From the NCBI RefSeq assembly GCF_014696675.1, contig NZ_JACJQN010000029.1:1-45635 (forward strand): a DNA stretch of 45,635 nt, written 5' to 3'. This document shows, piece after piece, positions 33,560-42,102 of the stretch. Source of the DNA: Phormidium tenue FACHB-1052 (GTDB lineage: Bacteria; Cyanobacteriota; Cyanobacteriia; Phormidesmidales; Phormidesmidaceae). The number at the start of each line of letters is the position of its first letter. Position 1 is the first letter of the stretch. The notes beneath the pieces were generated by a model. It was not told where the DNA came from. It made no database searches and worked only from the letters and a program-made list of their open reading frames with translations. The translations under genes and the position numbers were made by a program.

Positions 33560-36006
33560 AGGGCTCTGACCTCCTCGGCGGTGCGACAGGCGATCGCCTT
33601 CTGCGCCAGCCGCTTCATCTGCTTCATCGACGCGCCCCGCAGCCGCGCTTTGACTTTCGGAATGCTGGGGATATCCATGCTCAGCTCTTTCACCCCCAGC
33701 CCAGCGAGAATCATTGCGCCCTGGGGCTCTCCAGCCAGGCCGCCGCAGACGCCAACCCACTTGCCCGCCAGTTTGGCCCCCTGCACCGTCTGGTAGATCG
33801 CCCGCAGCACGGCGGGGTGCAGAGCATCAGCCTGCTTCGCCAAGGTGGGGTGGCCCCGATCCATCGCCAAGAGGTACTGGGTCAGATCGTTGGTGCCCAC
33901 CGAGAAGAAGTCAACTTCCTGGGCAAATTCTGCCGCCATCAGCACGGCGCTGGGCACCTCGACCATCATGCCGATTTCCACAGGCGGCCCGTCGATCGCC
34001 GCCCGCACCGACTCCAGCACCGTCTTGGCCGCACGAATATCCTCCAGCGTGGCAATCATCGGGAACATGATGCGGATGTAGCCACCGCGCGCCGCCCGCA
34101 GAATCGCCCGCAGCTGCGTCTCAAATAGATCGGTGCGCTCCAGACAGAGACGCACGCCGCGAATACCCAGGAAGGGATTTTCTTCAACGGGCTGGCTCAG
34201 GTAGGGCACGTGCTTGTCGCCGCCAATATCCAGCGTGCGCACGATCAGCGGCAGACCGTTGAGAGCCTGGGTCATCTGACAGAGCGCGTCGTACTGTTCT
34301 TCTTCGCTGGGGGGCGCGGTGCGATTGAGGAAGAGAAATTCTGTGCGCAGCAGCCCCACCCCTTCGCCCCCAGCATTCACAGCCGGGGCGGCTTCCGCTG
34401 GCCCGCCGATGTTGGCGACCACCTCAATGCGGTGGCCATCGGTAGTAATAGCGGGCTGAAACCGGGTTTGCTGCTCCACATCGCGGAGCTGGGCGCGATC
34501 GCCCATCGCCTGCCGTGCCTTCTCCAAATCTCCTTCTGTAGGATTTGCGTAGAGCTGGCCTTTATCGCCGTCGAGAATGGCGATCGCCCCTTCCCGCAAC
34601 TCCATCACCCCATGACCCGCCCCCGCCACGGCAGGAATGTTGAGCGATCGCGCAATAATCGCCGTGTGGCTGGTCGCTCCACCCGCCGCCGTGCAGAACC
34701 CATGAATTTTGGCTGGATCTAGCCCCGCCGTATCTGAGGGGGCCAAATCGTCAGCAATCAAAATCACGGGATGATCGGGCAGACCCGCCCCGGCATCGCC
34801 CCCACCCACCAACCGCGCCAGCACCCGCTGGCCCACATCTCGCACATCCGCCGCTCGGCCTGACAGAACCGGATCAGCCAAGGCTTCCAATTCTTTGGCC
34901 TTGGCCTCGATCACCTGCTGCCAAGCCCATGGCGCACTGTGGTTGGGCGGAATCCGGTTCAGCGCCTCTTGCTGAAACTCTGGATCAGCGAGAAACTCAC
35001 GGTGAGCCTGAAAGATTGCCGCCTTAGCTTTGCCGGAGCGTTCTTTAATGGTGGTGTAGAGGTCGGTTAGATCGATGTCAGCGAGGGCGATCGCATCCCT
35101 CAGACGATCCTGTTCTGCCGCAGCATCCGGAGCAGTCTCGGCAAACTCTAGTTTGGTATGGCGAAACCGGTGCAGAGGGGCAATGGCTAAGCCCGGTGAA
35201 GCTGCCACCCCGCCTATAGCAAGGCTCTCCAAGTCTAAGGCAGGCAATTCTAGCGCCGGACTGGCTGCCGCTTCATCCTCTTCCTCCAGGCCATCTTCCA
35301 CCGCTTGCTGTAGGGCATTCAGCGCCTGGGTGGCATCACTCCCTTTGGCCAGCACCCGCACCACGCCATCCCGCTCGACCCCCAGCTTCAGCAGCGACAT
35401 CAGGCTTTTGCCGTTAGCTACCTGATCGCCGTAGCGCACCCGCACCTCAGCGCTAAAAGATTTTGCCAAATCCGCAAACACGGTGGCGGGGCGAGCGTGC
35501 AGCCCCGTTGGCGCGTCAATGGTGACATCGACAAATTGGTCGAAGCCTTCGGTATCCAGCCCTTTGCTGCTGGGGGATGACTTGCCGGTGAGGCGATCGC
35601 AAATCACCTGGGCATCCTCCGTCTCCACCAGTGCCTGCACCGCCGCCGGGTCATCCAGCACGTGGGTCAAGTTGGTGAGAATCTGCAAATGCTCGTCCGA
35701 CTTCGCCGCAATGCCCACCACCAGCCGCACCACCTCGCCGGGGTTCCACTCCACCCCATCGGGGATTTGCAGCACCGCAATCCCCGTCGTCACAATCAGG
35801 TCGCGCTGAGCAGGCTGCCCGTGGGGAATGGCAATGCTGTTGCCCAGGTAGGTATTGGCCTGGGTTTCCCGCATCTGCATGCTGTCCACATAGCCCAACT
35901 GAATGCGACCACGGTTAACCAATAGTTCTCCCACCTGCCGAATCGCGTCTTCTTTGCTCTGGGCAGTGGCCTTAAGCTGCACGTCCTCCGGCATTAGATT
36001 AATCAT
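33556..36006 (-). CDS. Fused PTS IIA(Fru)-HPr-Enzyme I phosphotransferase
   Basis: An 816-residue multiphosphoryl-transfer protein carrying phosphate from phosphoenolpyruvate to the fructose permease. IIA (1-145) has His62 in SIAIPHG; HPr (about 158-245) has His170 in TGLHARPA and a Ser201 in GKSLMSLLKL at the place of regulatory Ser46; an acidic linker (LEEEDEAAASPALELPALDL) joins it to Enzyme I (about 264-816) with active-site His448 in GGATSHTAIIA and the PEP-binding VEVPSAVL, VGTNDLTQY and VCGGLAGEP. All phospho-histidines are intact. The ATG at 36006 begins the first IIA strand. It is the first fru gene, divergent from an ABC-importer operon. GCGATCGC sites inside the gene suggest long residence in this genome. 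Confidence 0.95.
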   Translation of the reverse strand: MINLMPEDVQLKATAQSKEDAIRQVGELLVNRGRIQLGYVDSMQMRETQANTYLGNSIAIPHGQPAQRDLIVTTGIAVLQIPDGVEWNPGEVVRLVVGIAAKSDEHLQILTNLTHVLDDPAAVQALVETEDAQVICDRLTGKSSPSSKGLDTEGFDQFVDVTIDAPTGLHARPATVFADLAKSFSAEVRVRYGDQVANGKSLMSLLKLGVERDGVVRVLAKGSDATQALNALQQAVEDGLEEEDEAAASPALELPALDLESLAIGGVAASPGLAIAPLHRFRHTKLEFAETAPDAAAEQDRLRDAIALADIDLTDLYTTIKERSGKAKAAIFQAHREFLADPEFQQEALNRIPPNHSAPWAWQQVIEAKAKELEALADPVLSGRAADVRDVGQRVLARLVGGGDAGAGLPDHPVILIADDLAPSDTAGLDPAKIHGFCTAAGGATSHTAIIARSLNIPAVAGAGHGVMELREGAIAILDGDKGQLYANPTEGDLEKARQAMGDRAQLRDVEQQTRFQPAITTDGHRIEVVANIGGPAEAAPAVNAGGEGVGLLRTEFLFLNRTAPPSEEEQYDALCQMTQALNGLPLIVRTLDIGGDKHVPYLSQPVEENPFLGIRGVRLCLERTDLFETQLRAILRAARGGYIRIMFPMIATLEDIRAAKTVLESVRAAIDGPPVEIGMMVEVPSAVLMAAEFAQEVDFFSVGTNDLTQYLLAMDRGHPTLAKQADALHPAVLRAIYQTVQGAKLAGKWVGVCGGLAGEPQGAMILAGLGVKELSMDIPSIPKVKARLRGASMKQMKRLAQKAIACRTAEEVRAL

Positions 36007-36085
36007 TCAAATCATCTCTCCATGGGGGTTATCTACGAGGAAATGTAAGCGGGTTAATTAGCAGACTTAAAACGCGCAAAATCCA

Positions 36086-36107
36086 CTTAGAATCTCAACG
36101 TTCTAAG
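36086..36107. promoter_or_regulatory. Candidate operator upstream of the fru operon
   Basis: CTTAGAA (36086-36092) and TTCTAAG (36101-36107) are exact complements with an eight-base spacer. The dyad lies 80 bases before the start of the IIA-HPr-EI gene, a fit place for a repressor or activator dimer. No binding protein is identified. Confidence 0.35.
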
Positions 36108-36360
36108 CCAGGGATCGAGCCGGGATCAATTACCTACAAGGCGTTTTCTAATGTCTTAATTGTTCAAGACCAAAGGCAACCTGAGAGAGCTTTGTTATAT
36201 TTCCTTAGACATTGCTTAAAGATTTGTATCGCCCAGGGGCTAGCTCACCAGAGTTCACAAAAATCCAGCTTCACTGGCCCTATAATTTGGCCACAAACCT
36301 TCCCTTGGAGACATGACATCAGCTCAGACTACCCCTTTGCCTCGCTGCTCTCCTGGCGAA

Positions 36361-36380
36361 ACTGTATCCCTGCATACAGT
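36361..36380. promoter_or_regulatory. Candidate operator upstream of the ABC importer
   Basis: ACTGTAT (36361-36367) and ATACAGT (36374-36380) form a 20-bp dyad with a six-base spacer, 107 bases before the ATPase start. The symmetry is that of a GntR- or LacI-type binding site, but no regulator is nearby to assign it. Confidence 0.4.
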
Positions 36381-36487
36381 ACACATTCAGAGAGAATTTT
36401 ATAAGTGGTCTGACCGATCGATGAGGTGAAATTGACTTTTATCGAGCTGTTTTTCCGCGCCATCCCGCTCTAAATCACGGCCCCACT

Positions 36488-37663
36488 ATGCAAGATATTC
36501 AAATCGAACCTGTGCTTACCGTTGAGGCGGTGCCTGAGGAGCTTCAGGCAGATGCCAAGGGTGTTTCCCTGCGGGATGTAACCAAAAAATATGGTTCGTT
36601 TGCAGCGGTTCAAAACATCACGCTTGATATTCCAGCCGGTTCATACACCTGTTTGCTCGGCCCTAGTGGCTGTGGCAAAACCACCACCATGCGCATGATC
36701 GCAGGCCACGAAGATATCTCTGAGGGCGACATTTATATCGGCGAAACGCGCATCAACGGCATTCCCGCCACCCAGCGCAACACCGCCATGATGTTTCAAA
36801 ACTACGCGCTGTTCCCCCACAAAACCGTGTGGGATAACGTCGATTTTGGCCTCAAAATGCGCGGCATGACCAAGGCCGATCGCCAGCACCGCGTCGGCGA
36901 AATGCTAGAGGTGGTGGGGTTGAGTGGGTTTAGCGATCGCAAACCCGCCCAGCTCAGCGGTGGCCAGCAGCAGCGCGTCGCCCTCGCCCGCGCCCTCGTC
37001 ACTCGCCCCCAGGTACTCATGCTCGACGAGCCCCTCAGCGCCCTCGACGAATCGCTGCGGGTCAAAACTCGCGGCGAGCTGCGCAAGCTCCAACGCCAGT
37101 TCGGCATGACCTTCATCCAAGTCACCCACAACCAAGACGAGGCCTACTCCCTCTCCGACCAAATTGTGGTGATGGATCACGGTCGGGTAGACCAGGTCGG
37201 CACCCCCGCCGAGATCTTCTCCAAGCCTCTGTCCAAGTTTGTGGCCCGCTTTACCGGCGACAACAACATCTTCCCCGGCACCGTCACCAGCGCCGTGCAA
37301 GACACCAATGGCCAACTGATTCAGCTCGATGTGCCCTCCCTGGGCACCCTGCTGTGCCTCGGCGACTATGCCCAGGTGGGCACTGAGGCCGCCTGCTGCA
37401 TCCGCGCCGACCTGATGCAGATCAAATCCCTTGCTGAAGCCGAAACATCAGTCTGCGGCCCGGCTACCAACCGCCTCACCGCTCGCATTACCGCCGTCGA
37501 GTTTACCGGCTACGTCACCCGCGTCTCGCTAGTGCTTGAGCGCAGCGGCGTGGAAGTGCTGTACAAAGCCCGCACCCCCGACTGGCTCACCACCACCTTT
37601 ACCGAAGGGCAGGTAGTGGTGCTTGACTGGGCCGCCGCCGACTGTGTTTTTCTACCCCACTAG
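36488..37663 (+). CDS. ABC importer ATPase, PotA-like
   Basis: A 391-residue ATPase of the spermidine/putrescine/Fe/sulfate (CUT/PotA) class. Walker A GPSGCGKTT (58-66), signature LSGGQ (156-160), Walker B VLMLDE (176-181) and the switch His in QVTHNQDEA are intact. A TOBE domain fills residues 262-390. The 25 residues before the conserved start of the domain are charged and atypical. It is the first gene of an ATPase, binding protein, permease, permease operon. The ATG at 36488 is assumed; no strong ribosome-binding site is seen. Confidence 0.93.
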   Translation: MQDIQIEPVLTVEAVPEELQADAKGVSLRDVTKKYGSFAAVQNITLDIPAGSYTCLLGPSGCGKTTTMRMIAGHEDISEGDIYIGETRINGIPATQRNTAMMFQNYALFPHKTVWDNVDFGLKMRGMTKADRQHRVGEMLEVVGLSGFSDRKPAQLSGGQQQRVALARALVTRPQVLMLDEPLSALDESLRVKTRGELRKLQRQFGMTFIQVTHNQDEAYSLSDQIVVMDHGRVDQVGTPAEIFSKPLSKFVARFTGDNNIFPGTVTSAVQDTNGQLIQLDVPSLGTLLCLGDYAQVGTEAACCIRADLMQIKSLAEAETSVCGPATNRLTARITAVEFTGYVTRVSLVLERSGVEVLYKARTPDWLTTTFTEGQVVVLDWAAADCVFLPH

Positions 37664-37735
37664 GTTTGGGCCAGGCCTCGCCAGCGTTCTCCTCCCACGC
37701 TTTCTCAACCATTCGTTATTACTGAATTGCTAACC

Positions 37736-39040
37736 ATGGGTAAGTTTTCTCGCCGCCAAGTGATTCGCACCAGCCTCGCCGCTGGCGCATTCCTCACCGC
37801 CACCCGCTGCGCTGCGCCCTCCGGCACCCCCAACAACCCGGCCCCCGGCCCCCAGGTCAACACCAACCAAACCAAAGATGTCACCCTGCGGCTGATCGGC
37901 ACGGGCGTGTCGCAAATCAACGACATTCGCGACAAAGCCCAAGAAGACCTGGGCTTTAAGTTCGACATGCGGGCGCTGAGCACTGAAGAAAACAACCAGA
38001 TCGCCATCACCCAGCCGGGCCAGTACGACATCTTCGACGGCGAATATTTCAGCCTGCCCCTGGTGGTGCCCTCCGGCAACCTCCAACCCATCGACATCAA
38101 GCGCATCACCAACTACGACCAGATTGTGTCCTTTTTCAGAACCGGCGAGTTCAAAGGTCTGCCGGTCGAAACCTCCCAGGGCACGGCCCCCTTCAAGGTG
38201 CAGTACCTCACTGGCCCCGACTCCAAAGAGTTTTCTGACACCCCCACCGACTACGCCACTCTAATTCCCTTCCAATACAACGCCGACACCCTGGGCTATC
38301 GACCCGATCTGGTGGGTCGCACCATTGAGAGCTGGGGCGAACTCTTCAACGAAGAATTTAGGGGCAAGACCTCCATCCTCGACATTCCGCAAATCGGCAT
38401 TATGGATGCGGCCATGGTGGCCGAGTCGCTCGGTCTAATGACCTTTGCCGACAAAGGCAACATGACCAGAGCCGAAATTGATCAGATTATCGAAATCCTT
38501 AAAGAGCAAAAGGCCAACGGTCAGTTCCGCGCCTTTTGGAAGACCTTTGACGAGTCGGTCAACCTGATGAGCTCTGGGGAAGTGGTGCTGCAATCAATGT
38601 GGTCGCCAGCGGTGACGGCGGTGCAGTCCCAGGGCACTGAGTGCATCTACGCCCCCCTCAAGGAAGGCTATCGGGGCTGGGGCGGCGGCATTGGACTCTC
38701 AAAAAACTTGGAGGGCGTTAAGCTCGACGCCGCCTATGAGTACATCAACTGGATGCTCGACGGCTGGGTAGGAGCCTTCCTCGGACGCCAGGGCTACTAC
38801 AGCGCCGCGCCCGAAACCGCCCGCAAGTTTATGTCTACCGCCGAGTGGGACTTCTGGTACGAAGGCAAGCCCGCCGCCGAGGACATGGTCGACCCCTTTG
38901 GTAAAACCCTGGCCAAGGCCGGTGTCAGTCGCGACGGCGGCTCCTTCGACGAGCGCTTTGGCAACATCGTCTGCTGGAACTCGACCATGAAAGAAAACAC
39001 CTACCTGGTGCAGAAGTGGAACGAGTTTATTGCCTCTTAG
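37736..39040 (+). CDS. Tat-exported lipoprotein, ABC substrate-binding protein (PotD/F-like)
   Basis: A 434-residue periplasmic binding protein. The N terminus FSRRQVIRTSLAAGAFL contains the twin arginines (6-7) and TATRCAAP a lipobox with Cys25, so it is probably exported folded by Tat and lipid-anchored. The body resembles class II binding proteins of the polyamine/thiamine/iron group, with TLIPFQYNADTLGY and GAFLGRQGYYS. The ATG at 37736 is placed before the twin arginines; a TTG three codons upstream is unlikely. The ligand is not determined; the KDPG aldolase downstream hints at a carbon compound but this is inference only. Confidence 0.85.
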   Translation: MGKFSRRQVIRTSLAAGAFLTATRCAAPSGTPNNPAPGPQVNTNQTKDVTLRLIGTGVSQINDIRDKAQEDLGFKFDMRALSTEENNQIAITQPGQYDIFDGEYFSLPLVVPSGNLQPIDIKRITNYDQIVSFFRTGEFKGLPVETSQGTAPFKVQYLTGPDSKEFSDTPTDYATLIPFQYNADTLGYRPDLVGRTIESWGELFNEEFRGKTSILDIPQIGIMDAAMVAESLGLMTFADKGNMTRAEIDQIIEILKEQKANGQFRAFWKTFDESVNLMSSGEVVLQSMWSPAVTAVQSQGTECIYAPLKEGYRGWGGGIGLSKNLEGVKLDAAYEYINWMLDGWVGAFLGRQGYYSAAPETARKFMSTAEWDFWYEGKPAAEDMVDPFGKTLAKAGVSRDGGSFDERFGNIVCWNSTMKENTYLVQKWNEFIAS

Positions 39041-39054
39041 TCAAATAAATTGAA

Positions 39055-39128
39055 AATTTTGAGTTTTGAGTTTTAAGTTCTTGATGAAGGACTTTAATTC
39101 AAAACTCAAAATTCAAAACTTAAAACTC
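39055..39128. repeat. Heptamer-repeat hairpin (STRR-like) inside the ABC operon
   Basis: The left arm is built of GAGTTTT-type units and the right arm of tandem TCAAAAC/TCAAAAT heptamers, so the arms are complementary and fold into a long AT-rich hairpin. This is a short tandemly repeated repetitive (heptamer) sequence, known in cyanobacteria. It sits 14 bases after the binding-protein stop and before the first permease gene. Confidence 0.65.
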
Positions 39129-39167
39129 CTCCTCCATCACTCTCAACTCCATCACCCCCCTCCCCCC

Positions 39168-40022
39168 ATGTCTGAAACCTGGAAAGCCCTTAAGCCCTAC
39201 GCGCTAATTACGCCGCAGACATTGGTGTTTCTACTATTTCTGGTATTCCCCATTCTGATGATTGGGGTGGTGAGCTTTTGGGAATTTAACGGCTACTCGA
39301 TGACTCCGGCCTTTACTCTGGCTAACTACCAGGGTATTTTGACCGATGTCACCTTCAAGACTTATCTGAATACGTTTAAGTTTTTGGGAATGGTGTGGCT
39401 TGCAACGCTCTTAATTGGCTACCCAGTGGCCTATTTTTTGGCGTTCCATGTGCCTAAGCTAGAGTGGCAAATTTTGCTCTTTTTGGTCTGCACAATTCCG
39501 TTTTGGACCTCAAATATTATTCGCATGATTTCGTGGGTTCCGCTGCTGGGGCGGGAGGGATTGGTCAACCAAATGTTTATGGGCGTTGGCCTGATTCAGC
39601 AGCCGATGGAGTTTTTGCTCTACTCGGATTTTGCGGTGGTGCTGGGGATGGTGCACCTCTACATCATTTTTATGATCGCGCCCATCTTTAATAGTCTGAT
39701 GCGAATTGAGCGATCGCTCGTAACCGCCGCCGAAGATCTTGGCGCGTCTGGCTTCCAGGTTTTTAAAGAAGTAATTTTGCCGCTGTCGGCACCGGGCATT
39801 GCGATCGGCTCAATCTTTATTGTCACGTTGGTCATGGGCGAATTTGTAACTGTTCGCCTGATGGGAGGCGGGCAGTCAGCGTCGGTTGGCAAGCTGATTC
39901 AAACCCAAATTGGTAGTTTGCAGTATCCCTTGGCGGCGGCTAATGCGATCGTCTTACTGGCCGTGACCATGCTGATTATTATTTCAATTCTGCGCGTACT
40001 AGATATTCGCAAAGAGCTTTAG
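39168..40022 (+). CDS. ABC importer permease 1, PotB-like
   Basis: A 284-residue inner-membrane permease with about six helices. LVFPILMIGVVSFW is the first helix and the EAA loop ITA-like segment appears as TAAEDLGASGFQVFKEVILP (about 185-204), which docks with the ATPase. The ATG at 39168 starts the family N terminus; the frame extends upstream through the heptamer repeat but that part is not conserved. It pairs with permease 2 and the PotA-like ATPase. Confidence 0.92.
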   Translation: MSETWKALKPYALITPQTLVFLLFLVFPILMIGVVSFWEFNGYSMTPAFTLANYQGILTDVTFKTYLNTFKFLGMVWLATLLIGYPVAYFLAFHVPKLEWQILLFLVCTIPFWTSNIIRMISWVPLLGREGLVNQMFMGVGLIQQPMEFLLYSDFAVVLGMVHLYIIFMIAPIFNSLMRIERSLVTAAEDLGASGFQVFKEVILPLSAPGIAIGSIFIVTLVMGEFVTVRLMGGGQSASVGKLIQTQIGSLQYPLAAANAIVLLAVTMLIIISILRVLDIRKEL

Positions 40023-40042
40023 AGCAGGCCAGATCGTTTTAG

Positions 40043-40058
40043 GGCGGGCAGTGCCCAC
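40043..40058. repeat. GGGCAGTGCCC palindrome, copy 2
   Basis: A palindrome related to the one at 28660-28676 (GCGGGCAGTGCCCACC). It lies between the two permease genes, 20 bases after the first stop. Confidence 0.5.
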
Positions 40059-40080
40059 CATTAACCCTTAAAAAACCCCC

Positions 40081-40896
40081 ATGCAAAAACGTTCCCTTTC
40101 CTTCTATTTATTGCTGGCCTTCTTCTGCCTGTTCGTGCTGTTTCTCTACGGCCCGATGATCACCATTTTTATGCTGTCCATGCAGGGGCCGGATGGTGGG
40201 TTGACTTTCCCGATGCGGGGCTTGAGTTTCTATTGGCTGGGGCAGGTATTTCAAGAGCAGCGGGTGGGTAATTTTATTGAGCCCTTTGTGCGATCGCTCA
40301 TCCTGGGCGCTGCTGTCATGGCGATCACCATCTCCGCCTCAGTGCTCGCCAGCATGGGCTTTCGCCAGCGATTCAAAGGCTCCACAGTGATCTTTTATAT
40401 GACCATTGCCAGCCTGATCGTGCCGAGCATTCTAGTTTCTTTGGGGATTGGGGTTGTGTTTCAGGTGATGGGCTGGCCGACAAACTGGTTTACCTCCGGC
40501 CTAGGTGCTCATTTGACCTGGACTCTGCCCATTGCCTTTTTGATCATGCTGGGCATTTTCAACCGCTTTAACCCCTCCTACGAAGAGGCCGCCCGCGACC
40601 TGGGGGCTACTGATTCAAAAACCTTTTGGGAAATTGTGATGCCGCTGATTGCCCCCAGCTTGCTGGGAGTGGGGCTGCTCACCTTTACCCTCTCCTACGA
40701 CGAATTTACCCGCACCTCCTTAGTGTCGGGCCAGAGCAACACGCTGCCGCTGGAAATCTTTGGGATGACCACTAACGTTACGTCGCCTGCCCTCTATGCT
40801 TTGGGTACATTGACGACTATTTTCTCGGCGTCGCTGATTTTGATTGCCTTCTTTGCCTACAACGCTGTGGTTAGACGGCAACAGGGTAAAGCCTAA
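40081..40896 (+). CDS. ABC importer permease 2, PotC-like
   Basis: A 271-residue, six-helix permease. The EAA loop YEEAARDLGATDSKTFWEIV (about 170-189) is a good match to the family. LLLAFFCLFVLFLYGPMITIF is the first helix. The ATG at 40081 directly follows AAAAACCCCC. It is the last membrane component of the importer, 58 bases after permease 1. A KDPG aldolase follows 134 bases downstream. Confidence 0.93.
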   Translation: MQKRSLSFYLLLAFFCLFVLFLYGPMITIFMLSMQGPDGGLTFPMRGLSFYWLGQVFQEQRVGNFIEPFVRSLILGAAVMAITISASVLASMGFRQRFKGSTVIFYMTIASLIVPSILVSLGIGVVFQVMGWPTNWFTSGLGAHLTWTLPIAFLIMLGIFNRFNPSYEEAARDLGATDSKTFWEIVMPLIAPSLLGVGLLTFTLSYDEFTRTSLVSGQSNTLPLEIFGMTTNVTSPALYALGTLTTIFSASLILIAFFAYNAVVRRQQGKA

Positions 40897-41030
40897 GGAA
40901 AGGTTGGTTTTTAGATTTTAGCCGGAATAAGCTGTAAGGCCCGGAATGTTCAAACCGAGTACCCCCTTCAAAATCTTAAAAATGTTTCTCCACCGCCCCA
41001 TCTCCTAGCCCGTACTTCTACGATGGGCCA

Positions 41031-41681
41031 ATGGACAAAGACACGTTTTTGAGTCTGTTACGGCAGCACCGGGCGATCGCCGTTATCCGCACCCCTGACC
41101 TCAATCGAGGGCTGGCTATGGCAGAAGCCGCCGCCACGGGCGGTATTCACCTGATTGAGATTACCTGGAACAGCTATCATCCTGGGGATCTAGTCAGCAA
41201 GCTCAGGCACCGATTACCCCACTGCACTATTGGCGTTGGCACGGCCCTATCTAAGGCCGATCTCAAAGCCGCTGTGGGAGCCGGAGCACAGTTTTGCTTT
41301 TGCCCCCATAGCGATCCAGCCCTGATTCAGCTGGCCCAACAGGTTGAGATTCCTATTGTGCCTGGTGCCCTCACCCCTGGCGAAGTTGTTGCTGCCTGGC
41401 AGGCTGGAGCAACGGCGGTGAAGGTTTTTCCAATCAGCGCCGTGGGCGGAGTCAGCTATGTTCGCAGTCTCCAGGGGCCACTGGCTCACGTTCCGCTGAT
41501 CCCCACGGGCGGAGTAACGGTCGAAAACGCCAGCGCTATGGTGCAGGCGGGGGCGATCGCCGTGGGCCTCTCCACCAGCCTATTTCCCACCACCGCCGTA
41601 GCTGAGCAAAACTGGGCGGCCATTACGACTCTGGCTGCCCAATTGGTAAATACCCTAGCCAGCACAGATGCCTCGTTTTAA
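41031..41681 (+). CDS. eda: KDPG/KHG aldolase
   Basis: A 216-residue class I aldolase that splits 2-keto-3-deoxy-6-phosphogluconate into pyruvate and glyceraldehyde-3-phosphate (Entner-Doudoroff route), often also acting on 4-hydroxy-2-oxoglutarate. The catalytic Schiff-base Lys131 is in AVKVFP, and Glu43 in LIEITWNS is the proton-transfer residue. HSDPALIQLAQ and TGGVTVENA are family marks. The ATG at 41031 is the family start. The stop overlaps the ycf20 stop on the other strand by three bases, so transcripts collide. It may belong with the importer, which would then carry a sugar acid or related compound, but this is inference. Confidence 0.9.
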   Translation: MDKDTFLSLLRQHRAIAVIRTPDLNRGLAMAEAAATGGIHLIEITWNSYHPGDLVSKLRHRLPHCTIGVGTALSKADLKAAVGAGAQFCFCPHSDPALIQLAQQVEIPIVPGALTPGEVVAAWQAGATAVKVFPISAVGGVSYVRSLQGPLAHVPLIPTGGVTVENASAMVQAGAIAVGLSTSLFPTTAVAEQNWAAITTLAAQLVNTLASTDASF

Positions 41682-42031
41682 CTGGCCAGCTTAAAGCCCT
41701 CGACGCTCAGGGCGTAAATAGTCCCAATCTTAAAGCTGTTGATGCAGTCTAGCCAAACCGGTTTTGGCACCGTTTTTATCAGGGCTGGGTCGCGCCAACG
41801 ACGACTGTACACGAGCCAGCTGATCAGCTCTGCCACTAGCACTATAAACGCTGAGACAACGGTGTCTTGCGCAGCGGCTTGACCGGCGATCGCCGCCAGA
41901 GACACCGCAAAAAAGTAGCCCAGCAGGAGGCTCAGCAACACCAGCGACACCCGCCGCCAGGGGTTAATCAACCACAGGTTAAACTGATCACCTAAGTCGT
42001 CAATTAGGGTACTTAAACGAGTGCGCTGCAT
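41678..42031 (-). CDS. ycf20: Ycf20 homologue (DUF565)
   Basis: A 117-residue membrane protein of the Ycf20/DUF565 family shared by cyanobacteria and plastids. TRLSTLIDDL, INPWRRVSLVLLSLLLGYF and FKIGTIYALSVEGFKL are the conserved segments, with two to three hydrophobic helices. In plants a nuclear Ycf20-like protein is needed for full non-photochemical quenching; the cyanobacterial role is unclear. The ATG at 42031 is the family start. It converges on eda with overlapping stop codons. Confidence 0.9.
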   Translation of the reverse strand: MQRTRLSTLIDDLGDQFNLWLINPWRRVSLVLLSLLLGYFFAVSLAAIAGQAAAQDTVVSAFIVLVAELISWLVYSRRWRDPALIKTVPKPVWLDCINSFKIGTIYALSVEGFKLAS

Positions 42032-42102
42032 GGGTCAACCCCTAAAATGCTTCTGCCATATTTAGACCATTCGTGGGCAGTGTTTTACCGTTCTACCAAG
42101 CA

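Larger units (their letters stand above)
36007..36487. promoter_or_regulatory. Divergent regulatory region fru operon / ABC importer
   Basis: These 481 bases hold no gene and must contain the promoters of both divergent operons. Two inverted repeats (36086-36107 and 36361-36380) are candidate operators. A TATAAT at 36281-36286 on the plus strand is a possible -10 box for the importer operon; no good -35 is placed 17 bases before it. No regulator gene of the LacI, DeoR or GntR type is in the window. Confidence 0.5.

Noticed and set aside
33560..33760. N-terminal extension of fruK
   Set aside because: It is a shifted-frame reading of the end of the IIA-HPr-EI gene; the ATG at 33559 makes the conserved PfkB start and an ATGA overlap.
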